From positions 78,225 through 142,224 of the forward strand of contig JAKAGV010000017.1 in the NCBI GenBank assembly GCA_021815405.1: 64,000 bases of DNA, given 5' to 3'. Within the stretch, counting starts at the first letter, position 1. The number at the start of each line of letters is the position of its first letter. A program made the position numbers and the translations under genes. Source of the stretch: Bacteroidota bacterium. Its GTDB lineage: Bacteria > Bacteroidota > Ignavibacteria > Ignavibacteriales > Ignavibacteriaceae. The notes beneath the pieces are model-generated. The model did not search any database, had not been told where the DNA came from, and was given only the letters and a program-made list of their open reading frames with translations. This document shows positions 8,743 through 17,659 of the stretch, piece by piece.

Positions 8743-9771
8743 TCATTTCTTCAGCCTAAAAGAAAATTCAGTCCCCTCGCCTAATTTACTTTTAACTTCT
8801 ACTTTTGAGCCGTGTGCTTCCACAATATGCTTTACAATAGCAAGCCCAAGTCCGGTTCCTCCTTCGGCTCTCGATCTTGCTTTATCAACTCTGTAAAACC
8901 TCTCGAATATCCGGTTCAAATCTTCATCCGGAATACCGATGCCGGTATCTTTAATAATTATTTTGCCGGACTTCTCCTCTTCTTCTACAAAAATTTCGAT
9001 CTTCCCTTTCTCGGTATATTTAATTGCATTCTGGACTAAGTTATTCATTACCTGCCTCAGCCTGTCTTTATCACCAAACAGTTGAAGCCTCTCGTTTGAA
9101 GGATGATAAACTAATTCCAGATTTTTTTCTTTTGCAAAAGGCGCCATTTCATTTACAAAGTTCTTCAAGTAATCATCAACCTTAAAATACCTGAAGCTCA
9201 TTCTCATTTCACCGGATTCAATCATCGAGATGTCAATTAAATCATTTAAAAGGTTGTTTAAATTAACCGTATGCTGGTTGGCTTTCTCAAGAAAATACTT
9301 ATTCACTTTTACGTCATTTAATGCACCGCCAAGCAGAGTCTCAAGATATCCTTGGATCGCAAAGATCGGCGTACGAAGCTCGTGCGAAACATTTCCGAGA
9401 AATTCCGAACGAACTCTTTGAAGCCGCTTCATATTTTCAATATCTTCTTTTTCTTTTTCAAACATCAGCTTAATATCACCTTCAAGTATAGAAAGGTTTT
9501 TACCAAGCTTTATCTCTTCAGGCTCTTGATAAACATTTTGCCGGATATTGTTTATCGTCCGTTTAATATCCTCAAGCTCCTTCTTTCTTTTCCTTCCGAG
9601 AAAAAATAAAAGAATAATACTAAAGAAAATCAGGAGAGCAATTAGCCATGCTTCTATTGCAAACGAGCCGATAATTATAATTATCAATAAAATGACAATA
9701 AGATTGATGATAAGGAACTCAAGTAAGTAAACTCGAGCCGAAGAAAGGTTTGATTTTATATCATTCCACAC
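8743..9771 (-). CDS. PhoR-like sensor histidine kinase
   Basis: This is the membrane-bound kinase of a two-component system that phosphorylates the adjacent PhoB-like regulator. Two hydrophobic segments at about residues 14-36 and 41-58 are joined by a very short turn, so there is essentially no periplasmic sensor domain. A coiled linker follows, then the HisKA box SHELRTP with the phosphorylated histidine at residue 130. The HATPase region has an N-box (NNLVQNAIKYTEKG), DTGIGIP, and GGTGLGLAI. The 342-residue length and minimal sensor resemble PhoR proteins, which sense phosphate status through the Pst transporter. Phosphate sensing is likely but not shown; no pst or phoU gene is in the window. 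It overlaps the regulator gene by 11 nt. Confidence 0.9.
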   Translation of the reverse strand: MWNDIKSNLSSARVYLLEFLIINLIVILLIIIIIGSFAIEAWLIALLIFFSIILLFFLGRKRKKELEDIKRTINNIRQNVYQEPEEIKLGKNLSILEGDIKLMFEKEKEDIENMKRLQRVRSEFLGNVSHELRTPIFAIQGYLETLLGGALNDVKVNKYFLEKANQHTVNLNNLLNDLIDISMIESGEMRMSFRYFKVDDYLKNFVNEMAPFAKEKNLELVYHPSNERLQLFGDKDRLRQVMNNLVQNAIKYTEKGKIEIFVEEEEKSGKIIIKDTGIGIPDEDLNRIFERFYRVDKARSRAEGGTGLGLAIVKHIVEAHGSKVEVKSKLGEGTEFSFRLKK

Positions 9772-10453
9772 TTTTGAATCTGTACCCTACTCCTTTCACG
9801 GTTTCGATTAGATCGGCAAATTTATCCAGCTTTTCTCTAATCTTTCTTATATGGACGTCGACAGTTCTATCGACAACATAAACATCTGTTCCCCAAACAT
9901 CTCTAAGTAGAATTTCTCTGCTGAAGACCTTCCCCGGATTATTTGCAAGATAAAAAATCAGTTCAAATTCTTTTCGCGGAAATATTTTTTCTTTACCGTT
10001 AATAGATACAGTATATTGTTCTTTATCGATTGATAACGGTCCGGCTTGAATTTTTGAAGGCGATTTGGTTTCACCGCCAACGAGTTCGCTTTTCCTTAAG
10101 TTAGATTTTACTCTTGCAATCAATTTCTTCGGAGAGATCGGCTTCTGAATATAATCGCTCGCACCCAATTCCAAGCCTTTTATTTCATTAACCTCACCGG
10201 ACTTGGCAGTAAGAAAAATTACCGGAATCTTTTCGCATCCGCTTGTAGCTCTTATTTGCCTGCAGACTTCAAAGCCGTCAAGCTTTGGCATCATTATATC
10301 CAGAACAATCAAATCAGGCTGCTGATTGAGCTTTGCAAGCGCTTCAGCGCCGTCGTAAGCAGTAATTACTTCAAAGCCCTCCCGCTCTATATTATACTGG
10401 AGAAATTCTACGATATCATGCTCATCATCAACAAGTAAAATTTTTGTCTTCAT
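9761..10453 (-). CDS. PhoB-like OmpR-family response regulator
   Basis: This 230-residue DNA-binding regulator has a receiver domain with acidic pocket VDDEHD (residues 8-13), phospho-acceptor D52 in LDIMMP and a conserved Lys in the IQKPISP segment. A C-terminal winged-helix domain (RKEFELIFYLANNPGKVFSRE, DRTVDVHIRKIREKL, VKGVGYRF) completes the OmpR/PhoB class architecture. It starts 4 nt after the Gfo/Idh/MocA gene and overlaps the kinase gene, so the kinase and regulator are made together. The PhoB assignment rests on overall similarity and the PhoR-like partner. Confidence 0.92.
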   Translation of the reverse strand: MKTKILLVDDEHDIVEFLQYNIEREGFEVITAYDGAEALAKLNQQPDLIVLDIMMPKLDGFEVCRQIRATSGCEKIPVIFLTAKSGEVNEIKGLELGASDYIQKPISPKKLIARVKSNLRKSELVGGETKSPSKIQAGPLSIDKEQYTVSINGKEKIFPRKEFELIFYLANNPGKVFSREILLRDVWGTDVYVVDRTVDVHIRKIREKLDKFADLIETVKGVGYRFKSVE

Positions 10454-10457
10454 AAAT

Positions 10458-11459
10458 TCAAATCTTTATTTCTTTTTTAAGTGAAGATGATTTGTACATG
10501 GCATCGATAACTTTCATCCTTTCCAAAGATTCCTCAGCAGATGAAAAGACAGGTGTAAGCCCACTAATGGCACCGAAAAAGCTTTTCAATTCGTTTGTGT
10601 ACGATTTCTTGAATAAGCTTACTGCATTTTCCGATTGCGATGGAGTTAAATCAACTATATGCTCTTCAATTTTTTTATAAACATGAAATGGATTAAGTGA
10701 AGCCGATCCTTTCGTACCGTAAACATCAAAATAAAATGAATCTTTATCAAGCGACAGTGACCAGCTTGACTCCATGCTTATACATGAAGAATTCCCGCAT
10801 TTCAAAAAGCTTATCGATGTATCTTCAACTGTCTTAGTGTTTTGGAAATAATTTTGAGTAACTACCGACTCAACATTAGGAAAATCAAGAGTCCATAACG
10901 CTAAGTCTAGAAGCAAAATTGCTAAATCAATTATTACACCTCCGCCTGATTCTTCCTTCTTTGTAAACCATTTCTGACTGCTGCTTTGTCTCCGAAGCCA
11001 GCCGCACTTAATATAAAAGGGCTCACCTATTTCACCAGCATTTAATATGCTTTTCAAAATCATAGCGTCGGGTCTGAATCGTAAATTCATTCCGACCATT
11101 ATTTTTCTTTTATATTTTTTTGCTGCGTCATAAATTTGCTTAGCTTCCTGATAAGTTCTTGCCAACGGCTTTTCAATTAGAATATCTTTACCGGCTTTCA
11201 AACAAGCAATTGCAACTTCTTTGTGGGTACTTGTCGGAGTTGCAATAAGAATAGTTCCTGCATCAGCTTTTTCCAGAAGCTCCACATGGTCTTTATAGCG
11301 TTCTTTGATATTAAATTTATCTGCTATGGTATTGAGTCTGTTTTTATTTACTTCAGCAACTGCGGTTACTTCAATATTTTCAATTTTCGTTAGGTTTGGA
11401 AGATGTACAAGCTGGGCTATGCCGCCAAGTCCGATAACTGCTATTTTAGTTTTCTCCAT
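10458..11459 (-). CDS. Gfo/Idh/MocA-family NAD(P)-dependent oxidoreductase
   Basis: The 333-residue protein has an N-terminal Rossmann fold with VIGLGGIAQLVHLPNL (residues 8-23), a LIATPTSTH segment near residue 70 and the family's catalytic-region motif EKPLA near residue 97. The C-terminal alpha/beta domain starts near residue 125 (GMNLRFRPDA). These enzymes oxidise or reduce sugar-like or inositol-like hydroxyl groups, sometimes as nucleotide-sugar dehydrogenases. Its start codon overlaps the dxs stop codon by one base (TAATG arrangement), suggesting translational coupling to dxs, while phoB follows by 4 nt. There is no obvious metabolic link with isoprenoid synthesis. The substrate is unknown. 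Confidence 0.9.
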   Translation of the reverse strand: MEKTKIAVIGLGGIAQLVHLPNLTKIENIEVTAVAEVNKNRLNTIADKFNIKERYKDHVELLEKADAGTILIATPTSTHKEVAIACLKAGKDILIEKPLARTYQEAKQIYDAAKKYKRKIMVGMNLRFRPDAMILKSILNAGEIGEPFYIKCGWLRRQSSSQKWFTKKEESGGGVIIDLAILLLDLALWTLDFPNVESVVTQNYFQNTKTVEDTSISFLKCGNSSCISMESSWSLSLDKDSFYFDVYGTKGSASLNPFHVYKKIEEHIVDLTPSQSENAVSLFKKSYTNELKSFFGAISGLTPVFSSAEESLERMKVIDAMYKSSSLKKEIKI

Positions 11460-13390
11460 TAAACAGTTACCTCATGACTGATAATTTTGTTTTCACAGAA
11501 TAATTTTGTTTTGTTTACAATACCGGTAGGATCAATTCCTAAAATATTATGGAGCTCCGGCTGAGTTCCGTGTTCAACAAAATAATCCGGAAGCCCGATT
11601 CTCAAAACATCCGTTTTATAATTTTTATCGGCAAAGTATTCAAGCACGCCGCTTCCAAAACCGCCGACAAGTGCATTCTCCTCTAGTGTAATAACTTTTG
11701 AAAATTTCTTTGCAATCTCATCAAGTCTTTCATAATCCAAAGGTTTGATAAAGCGCATATTGACAACCTCACAGCTTATTCCTTCGTTTTCAAGAATTGC
11801 TGCAGCCTTCATTGAATAATCTACCATTACCCCTACTGCAAGCAAGGCAACATCTTTTCCCTCTTTAAGTAATTCACTTTTTCCTATCTCAACCAAATCA
11901 AAGCCGTCTTTAAGCTCAACGCCTAATCCGTTTCCTCTTGGGTACCTAAGAGCAATAGGACCTTCTTTATATTTTATTGCAGTATAAAGCATGTCGCGTA
12001 ATTCGGATTCATCTTTTGGAGCCATCAAAACCATACCAGGAATCATACGAAGATAAGTTAAATCAAAAGAGCCGTGATGAGTTGGACCATCTGCACCGAC
12101 TAAGCCTGCTCTGTCAAGCGCAAACACAACGTGAAGTTTTTGAATCGCAATATCATGAATAATCTGGTCAAATGCTCTCTGAAGGAATGTTGAGTAAATT
12201 GCAACAACAGGAATTATATTTTGAGTTGCTAGTCCAGCAGCAAATGTAACTGCGTGTTCTTCAGCTATTCCGACATCGAAACAATTTTTAGGAAATTCTT
12301 TTTGAAGAATGTCCAGACCGGTTCCCTCAGGCATAGCACCTGTTATTCCAACAACATTCGGATTATCTTTTACAATCTCAACAAGAGCTTTTCCGAAAAT
12401 AGAAGTGTAAGAAGGATTGCCTCCTGATTTCTTGATAGCTTTTCCGGTAAGCTTATCAAACGGAGTGGAAGCATGAAGTTTCTGAATATCATTTTCAGCC
12501 GGCTCGTATCCCTTTCCTTTTTTAGTAAGAACATGAACGAGAATCGGTCCCTTTAATTCTTTAACCTGTTCAAATATTTTTATAAGTTGATGAACATTGT
12601 GCCCGTTCACCGGACCGAAATATCTAAAGCCTAAAGCTTCAAATAACATTCCTGGTGTAAGCACTGCTTTAATTCCATTTTCAAGTCTTGCAGCAATACG
12701 CCTGACTCTATCTCCAAAATGGTCAAGCTTTCCGGTTAATTGCCAGATCTGGTCCTTCATTTTATTATAATCGGGATGAGCAATCATCTCAGTAAAGTAG
12801 TTGGAGATTTGCCAAACATTCGGAGCGATTGACATATTGTTGTCATTTAGAACCACAATCAAATCTGATTTAATTAAACCGGAATTATTCATCGCTTCGT
12901 ATGCCATACCACCGGTCATTGCACCATCGCCAATTACAGCAACTACTTTTCTTTTCTCTTTATTGATATCCCTTGCAACTGCCATTCCCAGCGCCGCAGA
13001 TATTGAAGTTGAAGCATGCCCTGCACCAAAGGCATCATATTCACTTTCAGATTTTTTTAGAAAGCCACTGATTCCATGAAGTTGTCTAATTGTTTGAAGT
13101 GCTTCTTTTCTTCCGGTTAAAATTTTATGAGGGTATGCTTGATGACCGGTATCCCAAACAACTAAATCGTGAGGAGTGCTGAAGACTTTGTGAATTGCCA
13201 CTGTCAGCTCAACTGCACCAAGACCTCCACCGAAATGACCGCCTACTTCAGAGACGGTATCAATTAAATAATTTCGCAAATCAGAACATAACTGCTTTAA
13301 CTGTGCTATATCAAAGCTTTTTATATCAGAAGGCAGGTTTACCTTTGATAATATCTCATATTTATTTACATCACTCATGTTTTTTCCCAT
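11459..13390 (-). CDS. dxs: 1-deoxy-D-xylulose-5-phosphate synthase
   Basis: DXS condenses pyruvate and glyceraldehyde-3-phosphate using thiamine diphosphate, the entry to the MEP isoprenoid pathway. The 643-residue protein shows the expected order: GGHFGGGLGAVELTVAIH near residue 46 (catalytic histidine region), VWDTGHQAYPHK near residue 75, the ThDP-binding GDGAMTGGMAYEA near residue 155, the transketolase pyrimidine domain (EEHAVTFAAGLA near residue 378, with the catalytic Glu) and a transketolase C-domain. The open frame begins with MGKNMSDVNKY, and either the first methionine or M5 could start it. It lies 2 nt after xseB, and its stop overlaps the oxidoreductase start. The motifs are complete. 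Confidence 0.97.
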   Translation of the reverse strand: MGKNMSDVNKYEILSKVNLPSDIKSFDIAQLKQLCSDLRNYLIDTVSEVGGHFGGGLGAVELTVAIHKVFSTPHDLVVWDTGHQAYPHKILTGRKEALQTIRQLHGISGFLKKSESEYDAFGAGHASTSISAALGMAVARDINKEKRKVVAVIGDGAMTGGMAYEAMNNSGLIKSDLIVVLNDNNMSIAPNVWQISNYFTEMIAHPDYNKMKDQIWQLTGKLDHFGDRVRRIAARLENGIKAVLTPGMLFEALGFRYFGPVNGHNVHQLIKIFEQVKELKGPILVHVLTKKGKGYEPAENDIQKLHASTPFDKLTGKAIKKSGGNPSYTSIFGKALVEIVKDNPNVVGITGAMPEGTGLDILQKEFPKNCFDVGIAEEHAVTFAAGLATQNIIPVVAIYSTFLQRAFDQIIHDIAIQKLHVVFALDRAGLVGADGPTHHGSFDLTYLRMIPGMVLMAPKDESELRDMLYTAIKYKEGPIALRYPRGNGLGVELKDGFDLVEIGKSELLKEGKDVALLAVGVMVDYSMKAAAILENEGISCEVVNMRFIKPLDYERLDEIAKKFSKVITLEENALVGGFGSGVLEYFADKNYKTDVLRIGLPDYFVEHGTQPELHNILGIDPTGIVNKTKLFCENKIISHEVTV

Positions 13391-13392
13391 AT

Positions 13393-13632
13393 CTATTCAG
13401 CGGGCTCATCTTGTCCGTCGATAGACAAATTATCCAGCTTCTTTTTTAATTCTGTAATTTTTAATTCTGCATTCTTTAATGTTGATATACAATCTTGTGA
13501 AAGTTCAATTCCTTCTTCATAAAGTGAAATAGCTTCTTCAAGTCCGATAGAATCGCTTTCAAGAAGAGATGAAATTTCTTCAAGACGATTTAATTTGTTT
13601 TCGAAACTGACCTTTTCAGTTTTTTTTGCCAT
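13393..13632 (-). CDS. xseB: exodeoxyribonuclease VII small subunit
   Basis: XseB is the small regulatory subunit that joins XseA to form exonuclease VII, an enzyme degrading single-stranded DNA to oligonucleotides. The 79-residue protein has the typical sequence FENKLNRLEEISSLLES, GLEEAISLYEEGIEL and LKNAELKITEL, predicted as a helical coiled pair. It lies 62 nt downstream of xseA and 2 nt before dxs, a frequent gene order (xseA-xseB-dxs). Confidence 0.95.
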   Translation of the reverse strand: MAKKTEKVSFENKLNRLEEISSLLESDSIGLEEAISLYEEGIELSQDCISTLKNAELKITELKKKLDNLSIDGQDEPAE

Positions 13633-13694
13633 GTCTTATTAGTCTTATAAAATTAAATGATGTAATTTAAAACTTTCCGCACTAATGCCAAATC

Positions 13695-14894
13695 TTATTT
13701 GACGGTTTTACCAGATGTGATTTCAATTTCTTTGTCGAAGAATTTAAGTCCGGTTTCTTTTGAATAATCAAAATTAGCAGCTCGGGTAATAAATTTAGAA
13801 TCTTGACGGACTAACACAAATCCCTTTTTCAGTGCTTTGTTTATGTCGTGAGATTCAATATCCTTTGAAATTAGAGAAAGCTTGTTGTTCACCGCTACTA
13901 ATTTCTTATCCATATTCTGCAGTAAGCGGTAAGTGAGATTATCAACTTCTTGTTCTTTCATACGTACTAAATCAATTGGAAGACGGAAGCCGTAAGAGTT
14001 CAGCGTGTTCCTAATTTGATTCTGTTTGGATTCAATTAAATCAAATATAATCTCTTCAGTTGATTCTGAAAAATTTTGGATAAAAGAGAATAATTCATCT
14101 TTGTCCGGTGTGGCAATTTCCATTGCAGCAGATGGCGTTGGAGCGCGAAGGTCAGCAACAAAATCGGCAATAGTAAAATCAACCTCATGACCAATGCCGG
14201 TAATTATTGGAATTCCGGAATTAAAAATTTCTCGTGCAACTATTTCTTCATTGAAAGACCATAAATCTTCAATTGAACCGCCGCCTCTTCCGACAATTAT
14301 TATGTCAATATCATTGCGCTGATTAAGAAGCCTTAGGCTTTCGACGATAGTTTCAGCGGCACCGCTGCCCTGCACTCTTGATGGAGCTATTACCAATTCA
14401 ACTAAAGGAAACCTTCGCGTCGCCACACTTATCATGTCTCTGAATGCGGCACCATCAATGGCTGTTACGATTCCAATCTTTTTTGGAAACGAAGGAATCT
14501 GTTTTTTGAATTGTGCGTCGAACAATCCTTCTGCAGATAATTTTTGTTTAAGTCTTTCAAATGCAGCTTGAAGCTCGCCGACACCGGCAGGCTTCATAGA
14601 GCGGACATCAAATTGATAATTTCCACGCGGCGGATAAACAGTAATTCTGCCGCTGATAATTATCTTCATCCCATCCTGCGGCGTGAAGAAAACGTAATTA
14701 TTTAAGCCTTTCCACATTGTGCAGGAAATAACCGCACCTGAATCTTTCAAATTAAAATACCAATGACCGGAAATGTGGGCTTTAAAATTCGAAATCTCTC
14801 CAACAACGTTTATCTGTGAAAAATTCTCTTCAAGATTTTGCTTTATCTTGTTAGTAATCTGCGAGACTGAAAGTATTTCTTCTGTATCAAACAT
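13695..14894 (-). CDS. xseA: exodeoxyribonuclease VII large subunit
   Basis: This is the catalytic subunit of exonuclease VII, 399 residues. An N-terminal OB-fold (VVGEISNFKAHISGHWYF near residue 24) is followed by the nuclease domain with PSRVQGSGAAETIVESL near residue 171 and the diagnostic GRGGGSIEDLWSFNEE near residue 202, then GHEVDFTIADFVAD and RAPTPSAA. A helical region forms the C-terminus. It leaves a 3-nt gap to the outer-membrane-like gene upstream, so the run from that gene to phoR could be cotranscribed. Confidence 0.97.
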   Translation of the reverse strand: MFDTEEILSVSQITNKIKQNLEENFSQINVVGEISNFKAHISGHWYFNLKDSGAVISCTMWKGLNNYVFFTPQDGMKIIISGRITVYPPRGNYQFDVRSMKPAGVGELQAAFERLKQKLSAEGLFDAQFKKQIPSFPKKIGIVTAIDGAAFRDMISVATRRFPLVELVIAPSRVQGSGAAETIVESLRLLNQRNDIDIIIVGRGGGSIEDLWSFNEEIVAREIFNSGIPIITGIGHEVDFTIADFVADLRAPTPSAAMEIATPDKDELFSFIQNFSESTEEIIFDLIESKQNQIRNTLNSYGFRLPIDLVRMKEQEVDNLTYRLLQNMDKKLVAVNNKLSLISKDIESHDINKALKKGFVLVRQDSKFITRAANFDYSKETGLKFFDKEIEITSGKTVK

Positions 14895-14897
14895 CAG

Positions 14898-15734
14898 TTA
14901 AAAATAAATTGAGAAAAAGCTTGAGTAAAGTCCAAGTGAAATTTCGTTAAAATTCTTTCCGCCTTCGCCCGGCTTCAAATTAAATCTGTATCTTGTATAA
15001 ACAGTAAATGTATTAAATAATTTAAACCATCCTACTGAGAATTCCGCACTGACTCCATTATACCCCTGGAAATTAGTGAACAAATCAAGACCGGGTGAAA
15101 CATATTCAAACACAGGAGCCACGAAGATTTCTTTATATCCGATACGGAAAAAATTTTTATCCTGTGCATTAAAGATATAAGAATATTCGGCAGAAAAATA
15201 TCCGGCAGGATAGCTATAGCTTGCCGATCTAAAAGTTAATATCGGAATTTCTTTTGTTAAGCTAAAATAATTTCCATCTTTTGTCGTAACAAAAACTGGC
15301 GACGGCAAAGCAAACACTGTGGCTCCAAATAAACAAAGCAGCAAAAAGTTGGATTCACTTTGAATTTTAATTTCCCCAGGTAATTCAAATTCATACTTAT
15401 CACTTTTAAAAGTATGCCCCGAAGAATCCTGTACCAAAATAATATATGGAACTGATTTCGTTTTAAAATTTAAACCAGTTATATCCACTTTAATGTTGTG
15501 ATCTTCGGTTAAAGTATCGGATATAGTATATTCATATTTATTGTCGATTAAAAGCTTGGATTTACATTTGCTGCTCGTAAAAAAGGATAGTAAAAAATGA
15601 TGAGGAATTTCCGGCGAAACATACGAGTCAATAACTGTAACATCGATAGAATCCTGATTCGTCTGTTCTTGTCCAAAGCTAACAGCAATGATATTGAGTG
15701 AAATTAAAACAGCAAATAATATTTTTTTGTGCAT
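14898..15734 (-). CDS. predicted secreted/outer-membrane beta protein of unknown function
   Basis: The 278-residue protein begins with a typical signal peptide (MHKKILFAVLISLNIIAVSFG, cleavage near residue 22). The N-terminal part has immunoglobulin-like beta strands with YEYTISDTL and FKSDKYEFELPG. After residue 135 it turns into alternating aromatic strands (YSAEYSYIF, FRIGYKEIFVAP, FTVYTRYRFNLKPG) and ends in an aromatic residue (SFFSIYF). That C-terminal pattern fits insertion as an outer-membrane beta barrel. No recognised catalytic motif was found. It sits directly ahead of xseA with only 3 nt between. The outer-membrane location is an inference. Confidence 0.6.
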   Translation of the reverse strand: MHKKILFAVLISLNIIAVSFGQEQTNQDSIDVTVIDSYVSPEIPHHFLLSFFTSSKCKSKLLIDNKYEYTISDTLTEDHNIKVDITGLNFKTKSVPYIILVQDSSGHTFKSDKYEFELPGEIKIQSESNFLLLCLFGATVFALPSPVFVTTKDGNYFSLTKEIPILTFRSASYSYPAGYFSAEYSYIFNAQDKNFFRIGYKEIFVAPVFEYVSPGLDLFTNFQGYNGVSAEFSVGWFKLFNTFTVYTRYRFNLKPGEGGKNFNEISLGLYSSFFSIYF

Positions 15735-15780
15735 TTTTTTCCCAGGTTGTGGAAGAATAAGTCCTAAATTATAAAAGATT

Positions 15781-15810
15781 GGTCACTAAAACCTACCTTT
15801 TTTAGTGACC
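15781..15810 (-). terminator. rho-independent-like terminator after the PLP enzyme gene
   Basis: GGTCACTAAAA and TTTTAGTGACC form a perfect 11-bp stem around an 8-nt loop. It lies about 35 nt past the stop of the minus-strand PLP enzyme and is followed on that strand by AATCTTTTATAATTT. Confidence 0.75.
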
Positions 15811-15845
15811 AAATTGCTTACAGCAAAATTAGGAAATAAAACGGA

Positions 15846-17174
15846 CTAAACAATTTTTAAGCAAGATTCCAGGTCTGCTAAAATATCGTCAACATTTTCT
15901 AATCCAACAGCTAATCTTATTCCACCTGGATCTATTTTATATTCAGGAAGCTTTTCAACCGGGACCATCGAATGCGTCATCGAAGCCGGATGTTCCAGCA
16001 AAGTTCGAGTATGACCAAGACTCACTGCCAAAGTCATTGTATAAGCTTTTTCTGCTGCGTAGTTCATAAACTTTTTTGCATCTTCTTTACTTTGCAAAGC
16101 ATCGGCACCTTTCAAAACAAAATAGATTAAACTACCAGGTGCAAAATCGCCGTTAAAATCCCGCATTTGTTTCTTGGCAATTTCATAATATTTATAAGAA
16201 GATAAGCCCGGGTAGTTCACAAATTTGATTTTATTGTGCTTATTCAAATATTCTGCAATTTTTTGAGCTGATTTAATCTGCTGGCGGATTCTGAGATGAA
16301 GTGTCGGCAGCCCATATGTAGCAACCGTCCATGCGCTTCTATTATTTAGAACTGCACCAAAATCCTTTCTATAAAGCAGCAGGATATCTCTGTACTTCTT
16401 TTTCCCAATTACAACACCACCCATATCAGTACCAAATCCTCCTAAGCCTTTGGTAAGTGAATTAACAGAAAAATTTGCTCCCAGCTCAATGGGTCTTTGG
16501 CAGAAAGGAGTGGCAAATGTATTATCAACGACTATTTTTATCCTATTTGCCTCTTCTCTATTTCGGTTCTCCTTATCGATAATTTCCCGTACACGTGCAA
16601 TATCAATAATGTCTAGATTTGGATTAGAAGGTGTTTCAAAATAAATGACCTTAGTCTTTTGATTAATTGATGATAAGAGATTTTCCTCAACCGTTAAATC
16701 CACTAGTTTAACATTAATATTGTATCTTGGATACCAAGTAGTAAACAGAGAATAAGTACAGCCATAAAGAGTATGATGAGCAATAATCTCATCTCCTGTT
16801 TTAGTTAAAACTCCAAGAATACCTGAAATTGCCCCCATGCCGGTGGCATATGTTACTGCTACATCTCCTTTTTCAACATATGCGAGATTTTCCTCTAAAA
16901 TATCTTTATTAGGCTCACCTAACCTGTCATAGATATAAATAGGTTTAGGATTTTCCCCCGTAACCGGAGAGTTGGCAAATTCTAAGAATCCTTCCGCTCC
17001 TCTTTCTACAGAATCAAGCCTATATATTACTGACGACGAAATAGGAGGTAAAACATGATGTGAATAATCCCATTTATTGGTAACGTTCTTACCATAAATT
17101 AAGTGGGTTTCCATTGAATATTTTGTATCATCAATGGAATTGGAATTTTGCGAAGATTTATTTTGATCTTTCAT
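15846..17174 (-). CDS. Cys/Met-metabolism PLP enzyme (methionine gamma-lyase or O-acylhomoserine sulfhydrylase type)
   Basis: This is a fold-type I PLP enzyme of the cystathionine gamma-synthase superfamily. It is 442 residues, longer than usual because of about 30 polar N-terminal residues rich in Ser, Asn and Asp. Seen are TYATGMGAISGIL near residue 108 (phosphate-binding region), VDNTFATPFCQRP near residue 214 (the PLP aspartate) and the Schiff-base lysine in NSLTKGLGGFGTDMGG near residue 240. Family members either cleave methionine to methanethiol, ammonia and 2-oxobutyrate, or add sulfide to O-acetylhomoserine. The C-terminal SLGHTRTLLEHPASMTHS is usual. The clustering with cystathionine beta-synthase and a second family member supports sulfur amino acid metabolism. 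The exact reaction is undecided. It is monocistronic, with its own terminator. Confidence 0.85.
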   Translation of the reverse strand: MKDQNKSSQNSNSIDDTKYSMETHLIYGKNVTNKWDYSHHVLPPISSSVIYRLDSVERGAEGFLEFANSPVTGENPKPIYIYDRLGEPNKDILEENLAYVEKGDVAVTYATGMGAISGILGVLTKTGDEIIAHHTLYGCTYSLFTTWYPRYNINVKLVDLTVEENLLSSINQKTKVIYFETPSNPNLDIIDIARVREIIDKENRNREEANRIKIVVDNTFATPFCQRPIELGANFSVNSLTKGLGGFGTDMGGVVIGKKKYRDILLLYRKDFGAVLNNRSAWTVATYGLPTLHLRIRQQIKSAQKIAEYLNKHNKIKFVNYPGLSSYKYYEIAKKQMRDFNGDFAPGSLIYFVLKGADALQSKEDAKKFMNYAAEKAYTMTLAVSLGHTRTLLEHPASMTHSMVPVEKLPEYKIDPGGIRLAVGLENVDDILADLESCLKIV

Positions 17175-17298
17175 AATCGATCCCCGGAAATTATTAAAAA
17201 ATATGACCGATGAAATTTACGGAGATTTTTTGTGAAAAGTATTATACTTCCCAGAGTATTGTAAGGACTGAGTTGTACCTGTACATTGGAATATTCTG

Positions 17299-17505
17299 CT
17301 AATAGCAAAAGTAATCTTTTTTATAAGTGAATTCCTCCCAAAACCAGGCATCAGCTAGAATTTTTTCGGGATCATTTGATATTTTTTCTCCCTAATAAAA
17401 TTCATAAGCGTATGAAGAAGAAGTAACCTCACTGCCTATCCTTATAAATTTGAATGGGAAATATTTATTTATCACGCTCCATTTTAATACTTTGTCTCTG
17501 TTCAT
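17299..17505 (-). pseudogene. possible degraded small ORF with internal TAG
   Basis: Within the 485-nt gap between the two Cys/Met PLP genes (17175-17659), the minus strand has an ATG at 17505. It reads 37 sensible codons (MNRDKVLKWSVINKYFPF and onward) to a TAG at 17392-17394, then continues in the same frame for 30 codons (NDPEKILADAWFWEEFTY) to a second TAG at 17299. The composition on both sides of the first stop looks protein-like, so this may be a small gene broken by one nonsense mutation. It could also be chance. No homology was recognised, and nothing else was seen in the gap. Confidence 0.25.
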
Positions 17506-17659
17506 TGGTTTTCTTTCACGAAATGGTTCGTAACAGCCCGGTTAAAAATATTAGTTCCACAGAGGAAAATACTGCCGTACTCTCTGAAGGCAGGCATGAG
17601 TAATATAATAAGAAGCAATTGAACAATTCATATGCCAGACTTGCTTACTAAATTGTTTT

